A stretch of 64,000 nt of DNA, from NCBI GenBank assembly GCA_033439265.1, contig JAVTVX010000020.1, positions 15,580,001-15,644,000 of the forward strand. Direction: 5' to 3'. Both the position numbers and the translations under genes were made by a program. The notes beneath the pieces were generated by a model. That model searched no databases, was not told the DNA's origin, and was given only the letters and a program-made list of their open reading frames with translations. Positions within the stretch are counted from its first letter, which is position 1. Every line of letters begins with the position of its first letter. Source of the DNA: Dillenia suffruticosa. Its lineage: Eukaryota; Streptophyta; Magnoliopsida; Dilleniales; Dilleniaceae. Shown here in pieces: positions 44,959 through 57,942 of this stretch.

Positions 44959-45880
44959 AACTCATGTTTCTTCAACTGCTGAGAAGCATATGCAATAACT
45001 CGACCATCCTGCATCAGTACACAACCTAATCCCTGTCGGCTGGTATCACTGTATACGACATACTCTTAACTACTAGTGGGAAGGGCTAATATCGGTGTGG
45101 ATGTCAATTGCCGTTTGAGCTCTTGAAAGTTCGCCTCACAACGGTCATCTCAATGAAACTTGACATCCTTTCGCATCAACCTAGATAATGGGGCGGCGAT
45201 CCGAGAGAATCCCTCTTCAAACCGCCGATAATAACCTGCGAGACCAAGGAAACTTTGGACCTCAATCATGGTCTTCGGCTGCTCCCATTTCAATATAGCC
45301 TCAACCTTCTGTGGATCAACTAAAATACCATTGTAGAAACAATATGCCCCAAAAAACCAATTTTTCGCAACCAAAACTCACACTTAGTGAATTTAGCATA
45401 CAACTGTCTCTCGCGAAGAATCTGTAAAACAACCCGAAGGTGCTGAGCATACTCCTCATCACTCCACGAGTATACAAGAATGTCATCAATAAACTAATGA
45501 CAAACTGATCCAAGTAGTCATGGAAGACCCGATTCATCGGGTCCATGAATGTGGCTGGTACATTGGTCCACCCAAACGGCATGACCAAGAACTCAAAATG
45601 TCTGTATCGAGTGCGAAATGCAGTCTTGGGCATATCCTCGACCCTAATCTGTAACTGATGATAGCCTGATCGGAGATCTATCTTCGAGAAAACCCTGACA
45701 CCCTAAAGCTGATCAAACAAATCATCAATGCAGGGCAATGGATATCGGTTCTTGATAGTGACTTTGTTCAACTGTCGATAATCCACACAAAGTTGGAGAG
45801 TACCATCATTCTACTTTACAAATAACACCGGAGCTCCCCAAGGTGATATGTTTGGACAGATAAATCCCTTGTCCAGCAAT
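44959..45880 (-). pseudogene. reverse transcriptase and RNase H start of Tekay-1
   Basis: The minus strand holds the RT thumb (45374-45150, [20 protein letters not shown]), the palm with [20 protein letters not shown] (45633-45316) and fingers sequence up to about 45880. The catalytic aspartate box is frameshifted near 45480. The RNase H part continues across Copia-3 into 39885. Stops and shifts make it non-functional. Confidence 0.8.
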
Positions 45881-46189
45881 TCTTATAGTTGAATCTTGAG
45901 CTCTCTCAGCTCAGTAGGTGCCATTCTATATGGCAGAATAGAAATAGGAGTAGTCCCCGGAATCAAATCGATCTCAAAAATCAAACTCCCGAACGGTGGT
46001 ATTCGGGTAGCTCCTCGAGGAAAATGCCAGGAAACTTCTATACCACCGGAACCTCATCAAGTCTCGGACCCTCTATGGTAGTATCTATCAGGTGAGCCAG
46101 ATATGCCATACATCCTCGGCGTATCATCCGCTTGACCTCCATCACTGATACAACATATTAGGGTAATACCCGTCTCTCACCTGTAAAAG

Positions 46190-46915
46190 TCAGAGATGAC
46201 CCTTCGGGTCTCCGGAACTCAACTTCCTTGGTAAAACAATCCACGGAAGCCTGTGAGTACTCAGCCAATCCATCCCTAGAATGACATCAAAATCTGTCAT
46301 ATCGAGCGGAATTAAGTCTGCTTCTAGCACTGTCTCCCCGATCATGACCTCACTCCCTCTATTTACATAATCTCGAATCAACTGCTCACCAATAGAAGTG
46401 ACAACCAATAACTCCTCATCGAATGGTGATAACGCCTTACTCGACTGTTGGGTGAAAGAAACTCTCACGTAAGAATAATTCAACTCGGTGTCTACAAGAA
46501 CACGGACATCGATTCCAAATATTTTCATAGTACCTAAATGAGAGAAATTTGAAGAAAATGAATCAATTTAAGGTACGCAAAAGGGAGATATATATATATA
46601 TCTATATCAAAAGAGTTAAGCCTCCCAAGCTTTAACTAATCATAACCATACATATCATCATGGGATACATGATTCCAAAAGTAAAGAAATACATCATAGT
46701 TACTAGACATGATTCCAAAAGAGAATTACATAAAAACTCCTAAACAGAGGGATCAGTAGGAGGGTTACCTATGATCACATCTGAATTCGTCTGAGCATCC
46801 TCCTGCGTCATGGCGTATACACGGGCCTGTGCCCTTGGCTGCTACCATGAAGGACCAGGTACAATGTTGCTCCCAGCAGCCATCCATGTAGCAATGTAAC
46901 ACAAATTTGTCACCA
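46190..46915 (-). pseudogene. protease and gag remnant of Tekay-1
   Basis: The minus strand at 46528-46190 encodes a gypsy protease: VRVLVDTELNYSYV (the usual DTGS triad reads DTEL), then LIPLDMTDFDVILGMDWLST. Upstream at 46860-46740 a short gag end (ARVYAMT and a following acidic stretch) matches Tekay-2 at 57140-57200. The rest of gag and the primer site are missing. Confidence 0.78.
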
Positions 46916-48911
46916 TGCCTTGTACACCCATACTGACTCTAAAACCTCAATTCTTTTCATTTCTAGCTTAAGTCTAACTCAATTATACAAAGACATAAAA
47001 AAATTTATTATAAGTGAACTTGACTGCGAAATTTCAAATATGCGCAATCATGGAAAACAAACTGTAATTTTCACCACACATATCCAAATCACATGATTCT
47101 TATCTCAAATTAAAGAAACGACATAGATCCACAAATTTCAAAACTAGGGCTTGGATTGATTCAGACCAGAAGATATCTCAAAATTGAGAACAACTCCACG
47201 GCCAGAACAGGACAAAACATGATATTTCTCTGCAAAATATCTAATTTTGAAAAATTACTAAAACTCCATTTCTCTTCAGAATTAAACGAATCATATCTCA
47301 TTTTAAAGCTACGGAAGTCTAGTTTCATATGCAGAAGATCTAACTCAATTTACATTTGTGTAGAAAAAGTTATTATAGAAAGACTACAGTCTGGTCAGTT
47401 TGCCCTGTTTTGCAAAAATTTAAAGTTTCAATATTTACATCAAATCTTTCCTTCCTCTTTCAATTTCAGATCACCAAACCTCATGTTCATAATATTTCAT
47501 TCACAATTCAACACACAATAAAAGGTGAATTCACCAGATCACCAAACAAAGACTCCATTCACAATATCTCTTTTTCCCCATTCCTCCTAGTCTTCAACCA
47601 ACCTAGATTCTTCAAGTTAGACATCTCCTTTTTACTCCAAATCAAAGGGTGTAAGGATGTTACTAACCAAAAATAGTGGATGGATCTTGAAGAAATCCTA
47701 GTGTTCCTCCCCCTTGAACTTTTCGGCTACCCTTTGGAGTTCACCTAACAAACCTTCTTCTTTTGCTCTGATTTTTGGATATGTTATACTGGGGGTTGAT
47801 GTGGATTCTATCTATTTAAAAATATTGGGATAGTGTTGTAGAGATTTTTGGAGTTTCCTTACCTTCAACTTTCGGCCATGAAAGGAGAAAGGAAAGAGTA
47901 TTTTGTTCTTGTTTTACCTTGGCTTCTCACGACTGTTTGGGGAATGATGAGAAGTGTTTAGCTTGTTGTATTATGCTTTAATCAATTCTAGTCATTCATT
48001 TTCCCAAGATCAAATTCTAGCCTTTGGATTACATATCTCAAATTAGGTTTTCTCTCTCTACAAAGTCTCTTTCACTTTCTACATACAACTCACCTTCTTC
48101 ATTAATTGCATGTGGGTCCCATCAACTTAATCTAAAAGTTCCAATTAGTCTACCAAGCCCTAAAGTCATTTTCAACCTTTGATTTTTTTCTTCCAAGGTC
48201 AAAATTTTCTTATCTCTCTCTAAAATTTGGCCAGCCCTATTCTCTCTCTATAAACACTTGTTTGGTCATAGTTTAGGGTAAGGAAGCATACCAAGTTGGC
48301 TAGATCTCCACCATTGATCATTTCAAGATTGATTTCACACCATTGGATCACTTTGCAACAATTATTAACTTTTTCAATCCAATGGTTACAATTTATTTAC
48401 CAACCAATCAAAGATCCCAACAATTCATAATTTCATAAATTAGCTAATTTCTCCCTAAGTTTTTATTAATTACAATTGGGTCCCTAGAAATTACATTTTT
48501 GTCCCCAAAACTTTTCAAAATTTTAAATTAGTCCTAAAACCTCATATTAGGACTAACTCAACTAACCTCACATCAAAACATGGCTGTTTAGCATTGTCGA
48601 ACCTCATTTCCACCTGATTAGGGTTTTTTTTGGCAATTTTCTGAAAATCTCTGATTTGGCTCTACGAATCAAGATTCACTTAAATCTGAGGTGCTTATAC
48701 ACTCTAGAGTCATTTTCATTATGTTTGGATCATCTGTGGTCATTTTAGATATATATATTTTTTTAATTTTTGACGATTTAGACAGATATTTGTTTTGGGA
48801 CGGTTGTAACGAAAAATTTTCTTTGTGAAATTTCTATATAGAATGTGAATAATATCATATGTTAAATGAAATGGGATACAATAATGAATACACCGAGATA
48901 TCGTTGGTACA
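46916..48911 (-). repeat. Tekay-1 LTR, 5' part
   Basis: Ends GTTGGTACA at 48911, the inverted LTR start. It aligns as an inverted repeat with 48937 onward (for example ACTCTAGAGT at 48705 and 48950). It contains no gene; open frames here are incidental. Confidence 0.7.
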
Positions 48912-51900
48912 GATGGTCTTATAATAATGAGAATGACTCTAGAGTGTATATGAATCTCAAATTTGAATAGATCTTACTTTGTAGAGTTAAATCACAAATT
49001 TTTCAAAAAATCATCGGTAAAACTCCAGCCGAGTCGAATGTGTCTCAGAAAGGCTAAATGACCATTTTTTGACGCGAGATAAATTAAATTAAGTCTAATA
49101 CGAGATTTTGGGTCTAACTTGAAATTATAAAAATTTTTGGGGTCAAATGAAATTTTTATAAGTCAAGGGACATATTTGGAATTAAAAAGAAATTAGAAGG
49201 ATGGTTAAGATCTTTGAATTGTTTGTAACTAGATTTGTAACTATTGGATTGAAGAAATAAGGGAAAATGATTTTTCGTTTGGTGTAAGATGATCCAATGG
49301 AGAGAAATAAACTTTAAGATGATCAATAGTTGAAAATTGAAGCAAATGAACACAATTTTTCTCCAAACCGTGACCAAGAAATGAGTGTAGAGAGTGAAAT
49401 GTGAATGGCCGGCCATGAAGTGAAGAGAGAAGAGATTTCTTGGTTTTGAGAAGTGAATCCAAGAGTGGAGATTAATTTAGAGTAATATAAATTAAATTGG
49501 ACCATTGGATTACGTTAGTGGGAGGCAAGGAGACTATTCATTGAGTGATAGTGTGAGATTTCTTGGAAACTAATAGGAGTGAGGATTTAACTTAGAATTG
49601 GATCAAAATTTTGAGCCATTGATCTTGGTTGGTGGGAGACATACAATTAATGAATGACTTGAGTGGTAGTGTGAGAAAGTGTATTTGTAGAGGGAGAAGA
49701 GAGAAACTGTGAGAGAGAGAGAGAGAGAGTGAATCTTGCTTGTGACCATGTGAATCCAATGGCATAAAATTGATGTTGAAAAGGTTTGATGGCTATGATT
49801 AAATGGAGCAAAAATCTAAATAAGCTAAACACTTAGCTTTTCTTCCAAAAACCTTAAGGTGTTCAAAGATAAGGAAAAAAAAAAAAAAAACTCTCTTCAT
49901 TTTTCCTCTCATGGCTGTAAGTTGTTGGTAAAGAAGGTCAAAAAAAAATTTCTACATTACTACCCAAAAATTTTTACATAGATCAATTTCTCACAAACCA
50001 AATTATCACATATCCAAAAATTGAAACAAAAGAAGGAGTCTTGCATAGTGAAGATCAAAGGGAGCCGCGAGCAACCACATTGAAGAAAGGTTTTATTTCT
50101 TCAAATACTATTTTGAAATTTTTTATGTAGATTTATCTCCCTCAAACTCTAATATAACATACTTTGTTTTGGAGTCAGAAGAAGGAGGCTAACTTGGTGA
50201 ACTTATGTTGACTGAGAGCTAGGAGTAATGGAGATAAATAAAATTCTACACTTTGCTGAAATTGAAAAACCTTGTATGAATATGTTAATGTGGTGTTTTT
50301 AGCAAGCTTTTACAACCTAAAGTCTAGGAGGAACCCAAGTGAATTATAAGAAATGTGTGCAGAAATTTGAATGAGATTATGAGTATATAAGTGTACTTAT
50401 TGGCTGAAAAATAGGGTATTTGTTAGCTGAAACCAAATGGATGTTGTTGTGCAAGAAAACAATCTTAAAGGCCAAAGAATGTGATTTAATTTGTGCAGAA
50501 ATTTTCTACACTAATGATGATTGAAGTGAGGCCATTTTTATGCTAGCCGAGGAGGGAATGGTAAGGAGAAAGGGTCATAATGTGTGTAGAGTTTTAGAAG
50601 TGTGATGAATGTGTGTGTGTGCATATATAATTTGTATATGTGTGCTAAGGTGATGGGATGAAATATGTATTAAATTGGTGAGTTGCCGAGAATGTAAAGA
50701 ATGCATACGAGTATGTGTATGTATAATGTTTGTAGAATGGGAAATCTTATGAAGGAGTGATAAATGCAATTGATGTGTTAACATGAAGAATTTTAAAGGA
50801 TGGATTATACAATGTGCAAGGTGAACGTAGACTATTTGTACATAAAAGAGGTGAAATCTTGAGCATAATAATTTCTGAAATTTAGTGGACTATTTTAAGT
50901 ATGCAAGGAGATAGAATGTGATAAAGATTGGAAATGAGTTTGGCATGTAATTTGGAGACAAAAATGTATATATGGTGAGTTATGTATAGTGAGTTCTAGC
51001 GAGAATCCTTAATTGACAATGTAGAATTTTATTTATCAACGTTTGTGGTGAATTTATAAGGTATATTTATAAATGAGCAATTGAAGTTGTCGGTTTGGTG
51101 ATAAAAAGGAGACAGCTTATGCATACATTAAAAGCCTACCTATGATATCCTAAGTTTTGGTTCTAGATGAAGGATTTATTTAAAATATAATTTAACATAG
51201 TAATTTCCAATTTTATTTATATATGTTATGAGTTACATTGTAGTGACATGCTTGGTGACCGAGTAAGGAGTATACAATTCTTATACTTTTTGGTACATTT
51301 CAGGGAGTAACATATCCTCCCATATATGTGAGTGGAACTTTGACTCTATATTCTTGATTGATCAAAAATACATATTTTATAGCTTTTCAAAATGACAAAT
51401 TTTATGACACATGTGAAACCATGAGATTTGATCTATGTTTTATAAATATTTCTCTTTGTGATCATTAGAATGTCTCAATGATCGATTCAAATGATATGCA
51501 TCCATAATTGTGTTAAAATGACATCGTGCTACTCTTTTAAAACTTGATATGATTTATATGCTTCCATTGTATTGGCGTACTGATTTTAAACGGTTTAATT
51601 GAAATGTATAGGCCGGATGCCTACTTATGATGTGATAATGTCCATGGTGGACTACCATAGCTATGAAAGGCGTTTGTAGAGGCACCCATTGTATCTAGAT
51701 ACGCTTCTACAGGAGGTATCTCTAAACGTCATATGTATAGTTGCGGCCGTTTAAACTAAATTGGGGAAGACATGTGTGACACCACTATCTAGCACCAGGC
51801 TGCATTCTATACATGATTGATTATATATGTGCACGTAGACACGGATTAGCCCTTGGTGAGGCTCGTGGCCAACATTGGGCTATAGAGTTAAATGTTTTTA

Positions 51901-52613
51901 TACTTGCATATAAACTCCAATGTGCCTGTCATTGGTCATGGTAGACCATTGTTGGGGATATTTTATTGGCAAACTCTAAATGATTTTCGAAATGTGAAGG
52001 GATACATATGTTGATATTATGATGAATGATACATGATCACTTGATTTGTAGAAATGTCATACTTGATTTATAATATCATCATGTTTTAAAAAAATATGAT
52101 TTGACACTACATGCTTACATATTCTATTCATAACATAATGTCGATTCTCTCACTCACTAAGTATTTTCCTTAATACTTACCCCTCACTTTTGTATGATGG
52201 CAGACTTGGCAGGGAGACATGTCGAGAGATTTTCGACACACTTGACATATATTTTGGAGACGTCGAGTTTTGGGTATGATACCAACAATTCTTCCATAAT
52301 GAAAGTTGATGATGTATACTTGAGATTCATAGAATGACAATGTATATTTTATGGGATGACTGTAATTATGTTATGAAAAATGTACGTCGAAACTCTCAAA
52401 ATTATTGTATCTTAATTCATTGAAATGGATTGAGGCAAAGAGTTGTATTTTAAATTTTTTGTTACTGGGGAAATTATATTTTTTTAAAAAAATAGATTTT
52501 AAACAGGTGAAAATGTTAGCCTTGCATTACCTCAGTATGTATGTCGTGTGATGGACAGCATATGGGGTAATGGCAGCTGTTCACGGTCTTCCATTGAGAG
52601 TTTGGGCGTGACA
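48912..52613 (+). repeat. Tekay-type LTR, plus orientation
   Basis: A 3.7-kb LTR ending GGGCGTGACA at 52613. Its start lacks roughly the first 200 bp found in the adjoining inverted copy. The last 1.5 kb matches 35311-36829 reversed. No interior is attached. A GA microsatellite lies at 49711-49730. Apparent frames carry no known motif. Confidence 0.72.
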
Positions 52614-52853
52614 CAATTGTGTGATTCAAAACCAAGGACAAACAGATTGACATATGCCTTTCATAGGTTGATGTGTCACTATTCATTAATAAAATTGATG
52701 GACCTGATTCAGTGAATTGGTCGAAGTGTCTTTGGTACATCGACATGTAGAATGGTAGGTTGAGGTGTGTGCTTCAGAGACAAGGACAGATAGGTCGATT
52801 TGTTGTCTACATGGGTTGATGTGTCACTGTTCATCAATAAAATAGGTTGATGT
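52614..52853 (-). repeat. Copia-1-family LTR, left part, split by Tekay-2
   Basis: Matches 18750-18985 closely. It resumes at 63205 after the Tekay-2 element. Its left side is cut by the Tekay-type LTR. Confidence 0.8.
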
Positions 52854-55582
52854 TGTAATACCGACACTGCGGTGTCTGTAATTTAATTATATAGAGAGAA
52901 ATTTTATTTATTTAAATTGATTTTTGATTTTAGGGTATTTAAATTAAATTTTTTGTATATTTTAATTTTCCGAATCTGCAAATCGAAGTAAACCCCGTTT
53001 TTACAAAAAAATTTAAATTTTAGTGAAATGTGGGTATGAAAAAATATATATATATATAAATATATATAAACACAAAAAAGAGAGAGGGGAGATGTTGCGT
53101 TTTGGAGTGAAACGCAGCACCTCCCCCCTTTTCCCAATTAGGGTTGGAAACCCTAAGTTATTTCTTTCTCTCTCTCTCTTCCGCTTTCTCTCTCTCTTCC
53201 CCAACTTTTTACCTCCCACGGTTGGCTTCTCCCTCCGCCGCGATCGATTGCTCGCCCCGCCACCTCTCTCCACTGCAAGCAACCGCACCACCAACACCAT
53301 CTTCTTCTTCTCTCTTTACCTCACTCACGGTCTCTCTCACACTATTTCTCTCTCTCTCTGCTGCTTACTCTCTCTCTATCTCTCGCAATCTCCCTCCCTC
53401 TCGATCGCACTCCGTCGTGAACTTCCACACACGCCACCACCACGAGCACACCACAACCACTACAGCTCCTCCCTCCCGTGAGAACGTCGCAACGTGATCC
53501 TCCCTGCACGAGCCCGAGCGTGCCACAACGCACGCTTCCCCGCGCGAGCGCACCACAGCGTGAGCGAGCCTACTCAAGGGTACACTTGTGCACGAGCGTG
53601 CACCTGCGAGCCCACGAGCTAGCCCGCGAGCCCACGAGCCCACGACAGCCTACGAGCCCGCACAGCCCGCTAACCCACTGCGATAAGTTGAGAAATAAGG
53701 AGAAATGGTTGGCGTGCGGCGCTGCGCACCCTGGGTGCTGTGCAAGGGTGCTGCGCAAGGGTGCTGCGCTCCCTGCACATGGGTGTTGCGCGTTGCACAG
53801 AGGAGCGCTGGGCTGTAGCTCTGCTGGCCCTTGGGTGCGAGCGAGAGATTTGATTGGTGTATGCCCTATGAGGGATTGGTTGAGTACGAACACTTGAGTC
53901 TTATAGACTTGTTGTATGCATGAACAAAATATGAGGAATTAGGGTAGGGTTTTAAAGGATTCGAACTACCTGATTTGCATATGTGTATTAGAAGTGATAG
54001 CCTATTTTCTATAACTGCGTAGCTTTGAAACTTGTTGATTTATATATATATATTCATTCATAGGTGTTGGGTGCCTTGAGTTAGGGGAACACTTTTCTTC
54101 GTTTCGTGGTATTGTTGGGGAGTGCGCTACCCTCCCTCATACTGTGAGTGTGATTTATTTAAATGTCTTTGTTTAATATGTAAACCCTATTTTACAACAT
54201 TTTTTTAAATGAGCATGATTTATTGTGTGCTTGAAATGTTTTGACTGGTTTTGGAACTGACTTTTTGTGAACCAATGGAGTGTCCAAAATTGGGTTGAAT
54301 TATGAAATTATGCATCCATGTGGTTGAAATGTATAATGTACCATTTAACGCTATATATTGTATTTGGTTTGTAAACCTGATTTCCGTACATTCTTGATAT
54401 GAGATTGATTTTGGCCTTGAGGGCTTTGGTATGTATTATTCCGTAGTTACGAAGGACACCTTGAGAGGCACTTAGGTGGCGTCCGGATATGCCTAGACCT
54501 GGGATATCCCACGAGTTGTCGTGATTTTATTAACGACACGATACTAACCAGGTTGAACCAGAAAAGGGGGAGGATTTGGATACTCTCTCCAAGTCTAGCA
54601 TCTGGATGAGATCTGTCGCCAATGCCAGGGTAGAGAGCACTTTAAATAAATTTGCATATAACACCCCTGGTGTGCCTGTTTTAGGTCGAGGTAGACCTCT
54701 GTCATGACATTTTCGGCTGACAGCTCTATGATTTTTAATGGCAGTGTTTGGATACATATTTGACTTGATAATGCATGGAAATGATATATTGTCGAAATGA
54801 AAAGCATGATGATTTGAAGTATGATTTGTATACTTACGCTTGGACATTCCAGTTTCACAATTCTTATTAGATGATTGCATTGACCCACTCACTCACTAAG
54901 TATTCTTTCCCTGAGTACTCACCCTTCATTTCTCTTCTTGTTTTAGAGATACATTTGGCAAGGAGTGTTGCTTTTAGGACGCTTAGTATCATTTGAAGAT
55001 CTGGTCTGGACTTGAGGAGTCATTGTATATTTTCGTTATAATTTCGTGAGTTAAAAATTGTATTGATGATGTATATATATTTTGAGGTCTATAGACGACA
55101 TTGTATAATTCTGGGATGACTGTACAAATATAAATATTTAAATTATGGAACTCTCATGTCATTGCATAACACTCGCATTGAGACAATTTTTATTCATTGT
55201 GTACATTACTTGGGAATGTGTCATGTCCTAGAAGTACACTTTAGGACCGCTCGGTGCCACCTCTAAATCATAGGAGGGGCGACTAGCGGCTGTTCATGCC
55301 TTTGAAGGGGGCATGGCAGTAGAGGTATCTGGTTAGAGCTGTGGAAATTCATTTTGTTAGCCTTGCGTTGTCCTGGATTATGAGGTATGGATGTGTTGGT
55401 CTGATATTGAGATTTGATTTATGTATTGTGAGGCCGGGTTGGCCCTATTGTATAGGTACCAGGTTGATTGCTATATGAGAGACCTTTGATATGAGGGGAG
55501 ATTCTGTCCGATTTTTTATAAAAATACAGCCGGCATTCAGGACAACGAGCGGCTGCTCACGATCCCGGTTCGAGGCATGACA
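52854..55582 (+). repeat. 5' LTR of Tekay-2
   Basis: A 2.7-kb LTR from TGTAATACCG to GAGGCATGACA. It contains an AT microsatellite (53042-53070), a CT-rich leader-like tract (53158-53400) and a GC-rich repeat block (53480-53830). Frames on both strands in the GC-rich and CT-rich parts are composition artefacts. Confidence 0.92.
53500..53830 (+). repeat. GC-rich short tandem repeats in the Tekay-2 LTR
   Basis: Degenerate copies of GCGAGCCCACGAGCC occur between about 53600 and 53675. Copies of GGGTGCTGCGC follow between 53705 and 53800. This block has no counterpart in the shortened 3' LTR. Confidence 0.75.
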
Positions 55583-55589
55583 GTTGACT

Positions 55590-55607
55590 TGGTATCAGAG
55601 CCCTAGG
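55590..55607 (+). promoter_or_regulatory. primer binding site of Tekay-2
   Basis: TGGTATCAGAGCCCTAGG matches the initiator-methionine tRNA, seven bases inside the LTR end. Confidence 0.9.
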
Positions 55608-55829
55608 TTGAGAGCTATATAGGAAGAGAGTCTTGAAAACATTCACGAGAGTTTCATAGGTATATGAGTTCATCCATTTTAGGGGGGTTAGATACGGTTG
55701 TATCTAACCTAACATTTTTTTTAGGATTCTATTCTTTGTGAGGGTAGTCAAGATGTGACTAGTCAAAATTTCTAAAACCATACCTATTCTTTGAACGATA
55801 CCTAACAAGAATCCTTCTCTTGCAGAAGT

Positions 55830-57235
55830 ATGACAACCCGACAGAGCACCCGTTTTGCCCCACCAGAGGAATTAGACGAGCCAGAGGACCGTTCCTCAAC
55901 TCGCGTGCCACCATCGACACCTACTCAGCCAGCTACTTAGGCTAAGACTCCCGTACCCACACTTGACGCCTTTCGGCAGGTGTACGAGTGGTACGCTTCA
56001 CATGGGGTCCAAATTCCACCCCCACCACCTCCTATAGCGGCGCCTGCACCTGCCGCAATGCCAGTTCCTTTGGCACCAGTTCTACCACCGGTAGCTGGTC
56101 CTTCTATCTTGTCATAACCAAGTGAGACCACATCGGCTACTTTTAGACGGGTACATGAGTTACTAGGTTGGTTAAGGAGGCCCGTCAACTAGGGTGCACT
56201 GATTTCACAGGGTTTGGTGATGCTGCGGTAGCCAAGCATTGGATCAACCGCACTTGCAGGATTTTGACTGATCTGGGAATTGGAGAGTAGTTCTGCCTAA
56301 AAGTGGCACAACGATTATTAGAAGGAGAGGCCTTCTTATAGTGGGAGGCCCTCACTGATGAGGTGACAGAGCCACTGTGGTGGGATGACTTCTTTCGGGA
56401 GTTTGACCACAGATTCTTCCCACTCTACCAGCAGGACCGGATGAGGTCAGAGTTGGAACAGCTTATACAGGGGTCCAGATCTGTCTCAGAGTATGAAGCA
56501 GACATGCGGAGATTTGCCGCATTTGTACCGGATCTGGCCACAGCTCAGTATTTGCGCTTCAAATTTGAAGACGGTCTTAGCCTCAGCATAAAGAAGTATA
56601 TGACTGTTACTCCACAGTTTACACTGGCCAAGGTGATAGACTTTGCTCACCGCGCGGAGGCTTTGGTTTGCGTCGAGACTAGGCAGAGAGAGAATAAAGA
56701 GCTAAAGAGAAAGAAAGAGAAGTCTCAATCTGCGCAAAACTCCAAGAGGGGTAGGGAATCCAGTTCGTATAGAGACGGATTTGGATCTGGATATTCTAAT
56801 CTGGGATGGGGACAGTACTCCTAGGGGTTCAGGCAACCTGCTCTGACTCACCCCACATAGGATACTACTCAGTGGCATTCTTATTGCCGTAGGTGAATAG
56901 GTCCCATTCGATAGGAGCTTGTTTAGTGTCAGTCACTTGCTTCCACTGTGGGAAGCCGAGGCATATTAGGAGTTCCTGTCCTAAGTTAGGACGCAGAGGA
57001 TAGAGTTCACATAGTCGCACTAGTACTCCTCGTATGGGTCAGCAGGGGTAGCCTACTCGGCCAGCATCTTCTACTCCCAGGGTGACCACCGGGAGTAATA
57101 TAGTGTAGACCAAGGCACGACAGTAGCCTAGGGCTCAGGCCCGGGTTTATGCCATGACGCATGAGGACGTCCATGCAAACCCCGACATCATCATGGGTAC
57201 TCATCCTTCTAATCCTATAGAATAAGATCTCTATT
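55830..57235 (+). pseudogene. gag of Tekay-2
   Basis: Starts ATG at 55830 (MTTRQSTRFAPPEELDE) with a proline-rich N-terminal part. The capsid domain is best preserved at 56363-56824 (LWWDDFFREFDHRFFP, IQGSRSVSEYEADMRRFA). A zinc-knuckle segment (CFHCGKPGHIR-like, shifted) lies near 56935-56985. Stops include TAG at 55938, 56190, 56288, 56339, 56822 and 56858 and TAA at 56115. A frameshift lies near 56200-56225. Confidence 0.82.
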
Positions 57236-57429
57236 CGCATTTCCACTTCTTTTCGGGATGTCAGCGTTGTATCATGATAGTTGTATTAGTATTTTATATT
57301 GTGTACCCTTTTGTCGACATGATACTAATCTGACATCTTTGTACACTGAAGTTGTAAAAGCCTTAGAGGCTCAACTATTTTGACATATATATATATATCA
57401 AATTTGAAATTATTCTAAGTCTATGTGCA

Positions 57430-57942
57430 TTTTGTTCAATGATAAGTACTCTACCTATCTTCAGAATAAATGTTCGTATCCTTATTGACACGGGGTCTAA
57501 CTATTAGTATGTGAGCGATCATTTCTCTTGACATTCTAACAAACCACTCTCACCTTTGGATGAGGAGATATTGGTCATCACTCCTCTGGGTGAGCAGATT
57601 GTGCGCGGCACAGTGTATAGAGAATGTAAGATCAAAGTTGGGGATATATTGCTGAAGGCAGATCTAATCCCTCTCGTCATGACTGATTTTGATGCCATCT
57701 TGGGGATGGATTGGCTACATATGTATCAGGCTTCAGTTGACTGCTTTAAGAAACAGGTGGAGTTTCGAAAACCCGATCAGCCAATGTTGATTTTTGAGGG
57801 CGAGAGGCGGGTTTTACCATACTGTGTCATTTTAGTTTTGGAGACCAAACGCATGATTCGCCGTGGATGTACGACATATCTGGCTCACATCATAGACACC
57901 ACTGCTCAGGGACCGAGACTTGAGAATGTTCCGGTGGTATAG
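57430..57942 (+). pseudogene. protease region of Tekay-2
   Basis: The active-site segment ILIDTGSN is visible near 57480. It is followed by the LDEEILVITPLGEQIVRG frame and the LIPLVMTDFDAILGMDWLH motif near 57670-57715 that defines this clade's protease end. A stop separates the active site from the rest. The stretch 57236-57430 has no usable frame. Confidence 0.82.

Larger units (their letters stand above)
36830..48911 (-). mobile_element. Tekay-1: decayed minus-strand chromovirus, composite
   Basis: Consists of an LTR 3' part (36830-38555), the integrase to gag interior (38556-46915) and an LTR 5' part (46916-48911). All coding pieces are on the minus strand and resemble Tekay-2. Each LTR piece lacks the portion that should join the interior, so deletions removed the integrase tail on one side and most of gag with the primer site on the other. 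Copia-3 sits in the RNase H gene. Flanking 5-mers (CATAG and GATGG) do not match. Confidence 0.7.

Noticed and set aside
46916..52613. Host gene between the LTR pieces
   Set aside because: The sequence aligns with itself as an inverted LTR pair and holds no exon-like frame with a known motif.
53023..53897. Several frames of 100-150 residues in the Tekay-2 LTR
   Set aside because: They are low-complexity serine/leucine-rich translations of CT-rich and GC-rich LTR sequence, and recur in the 3' LTR.
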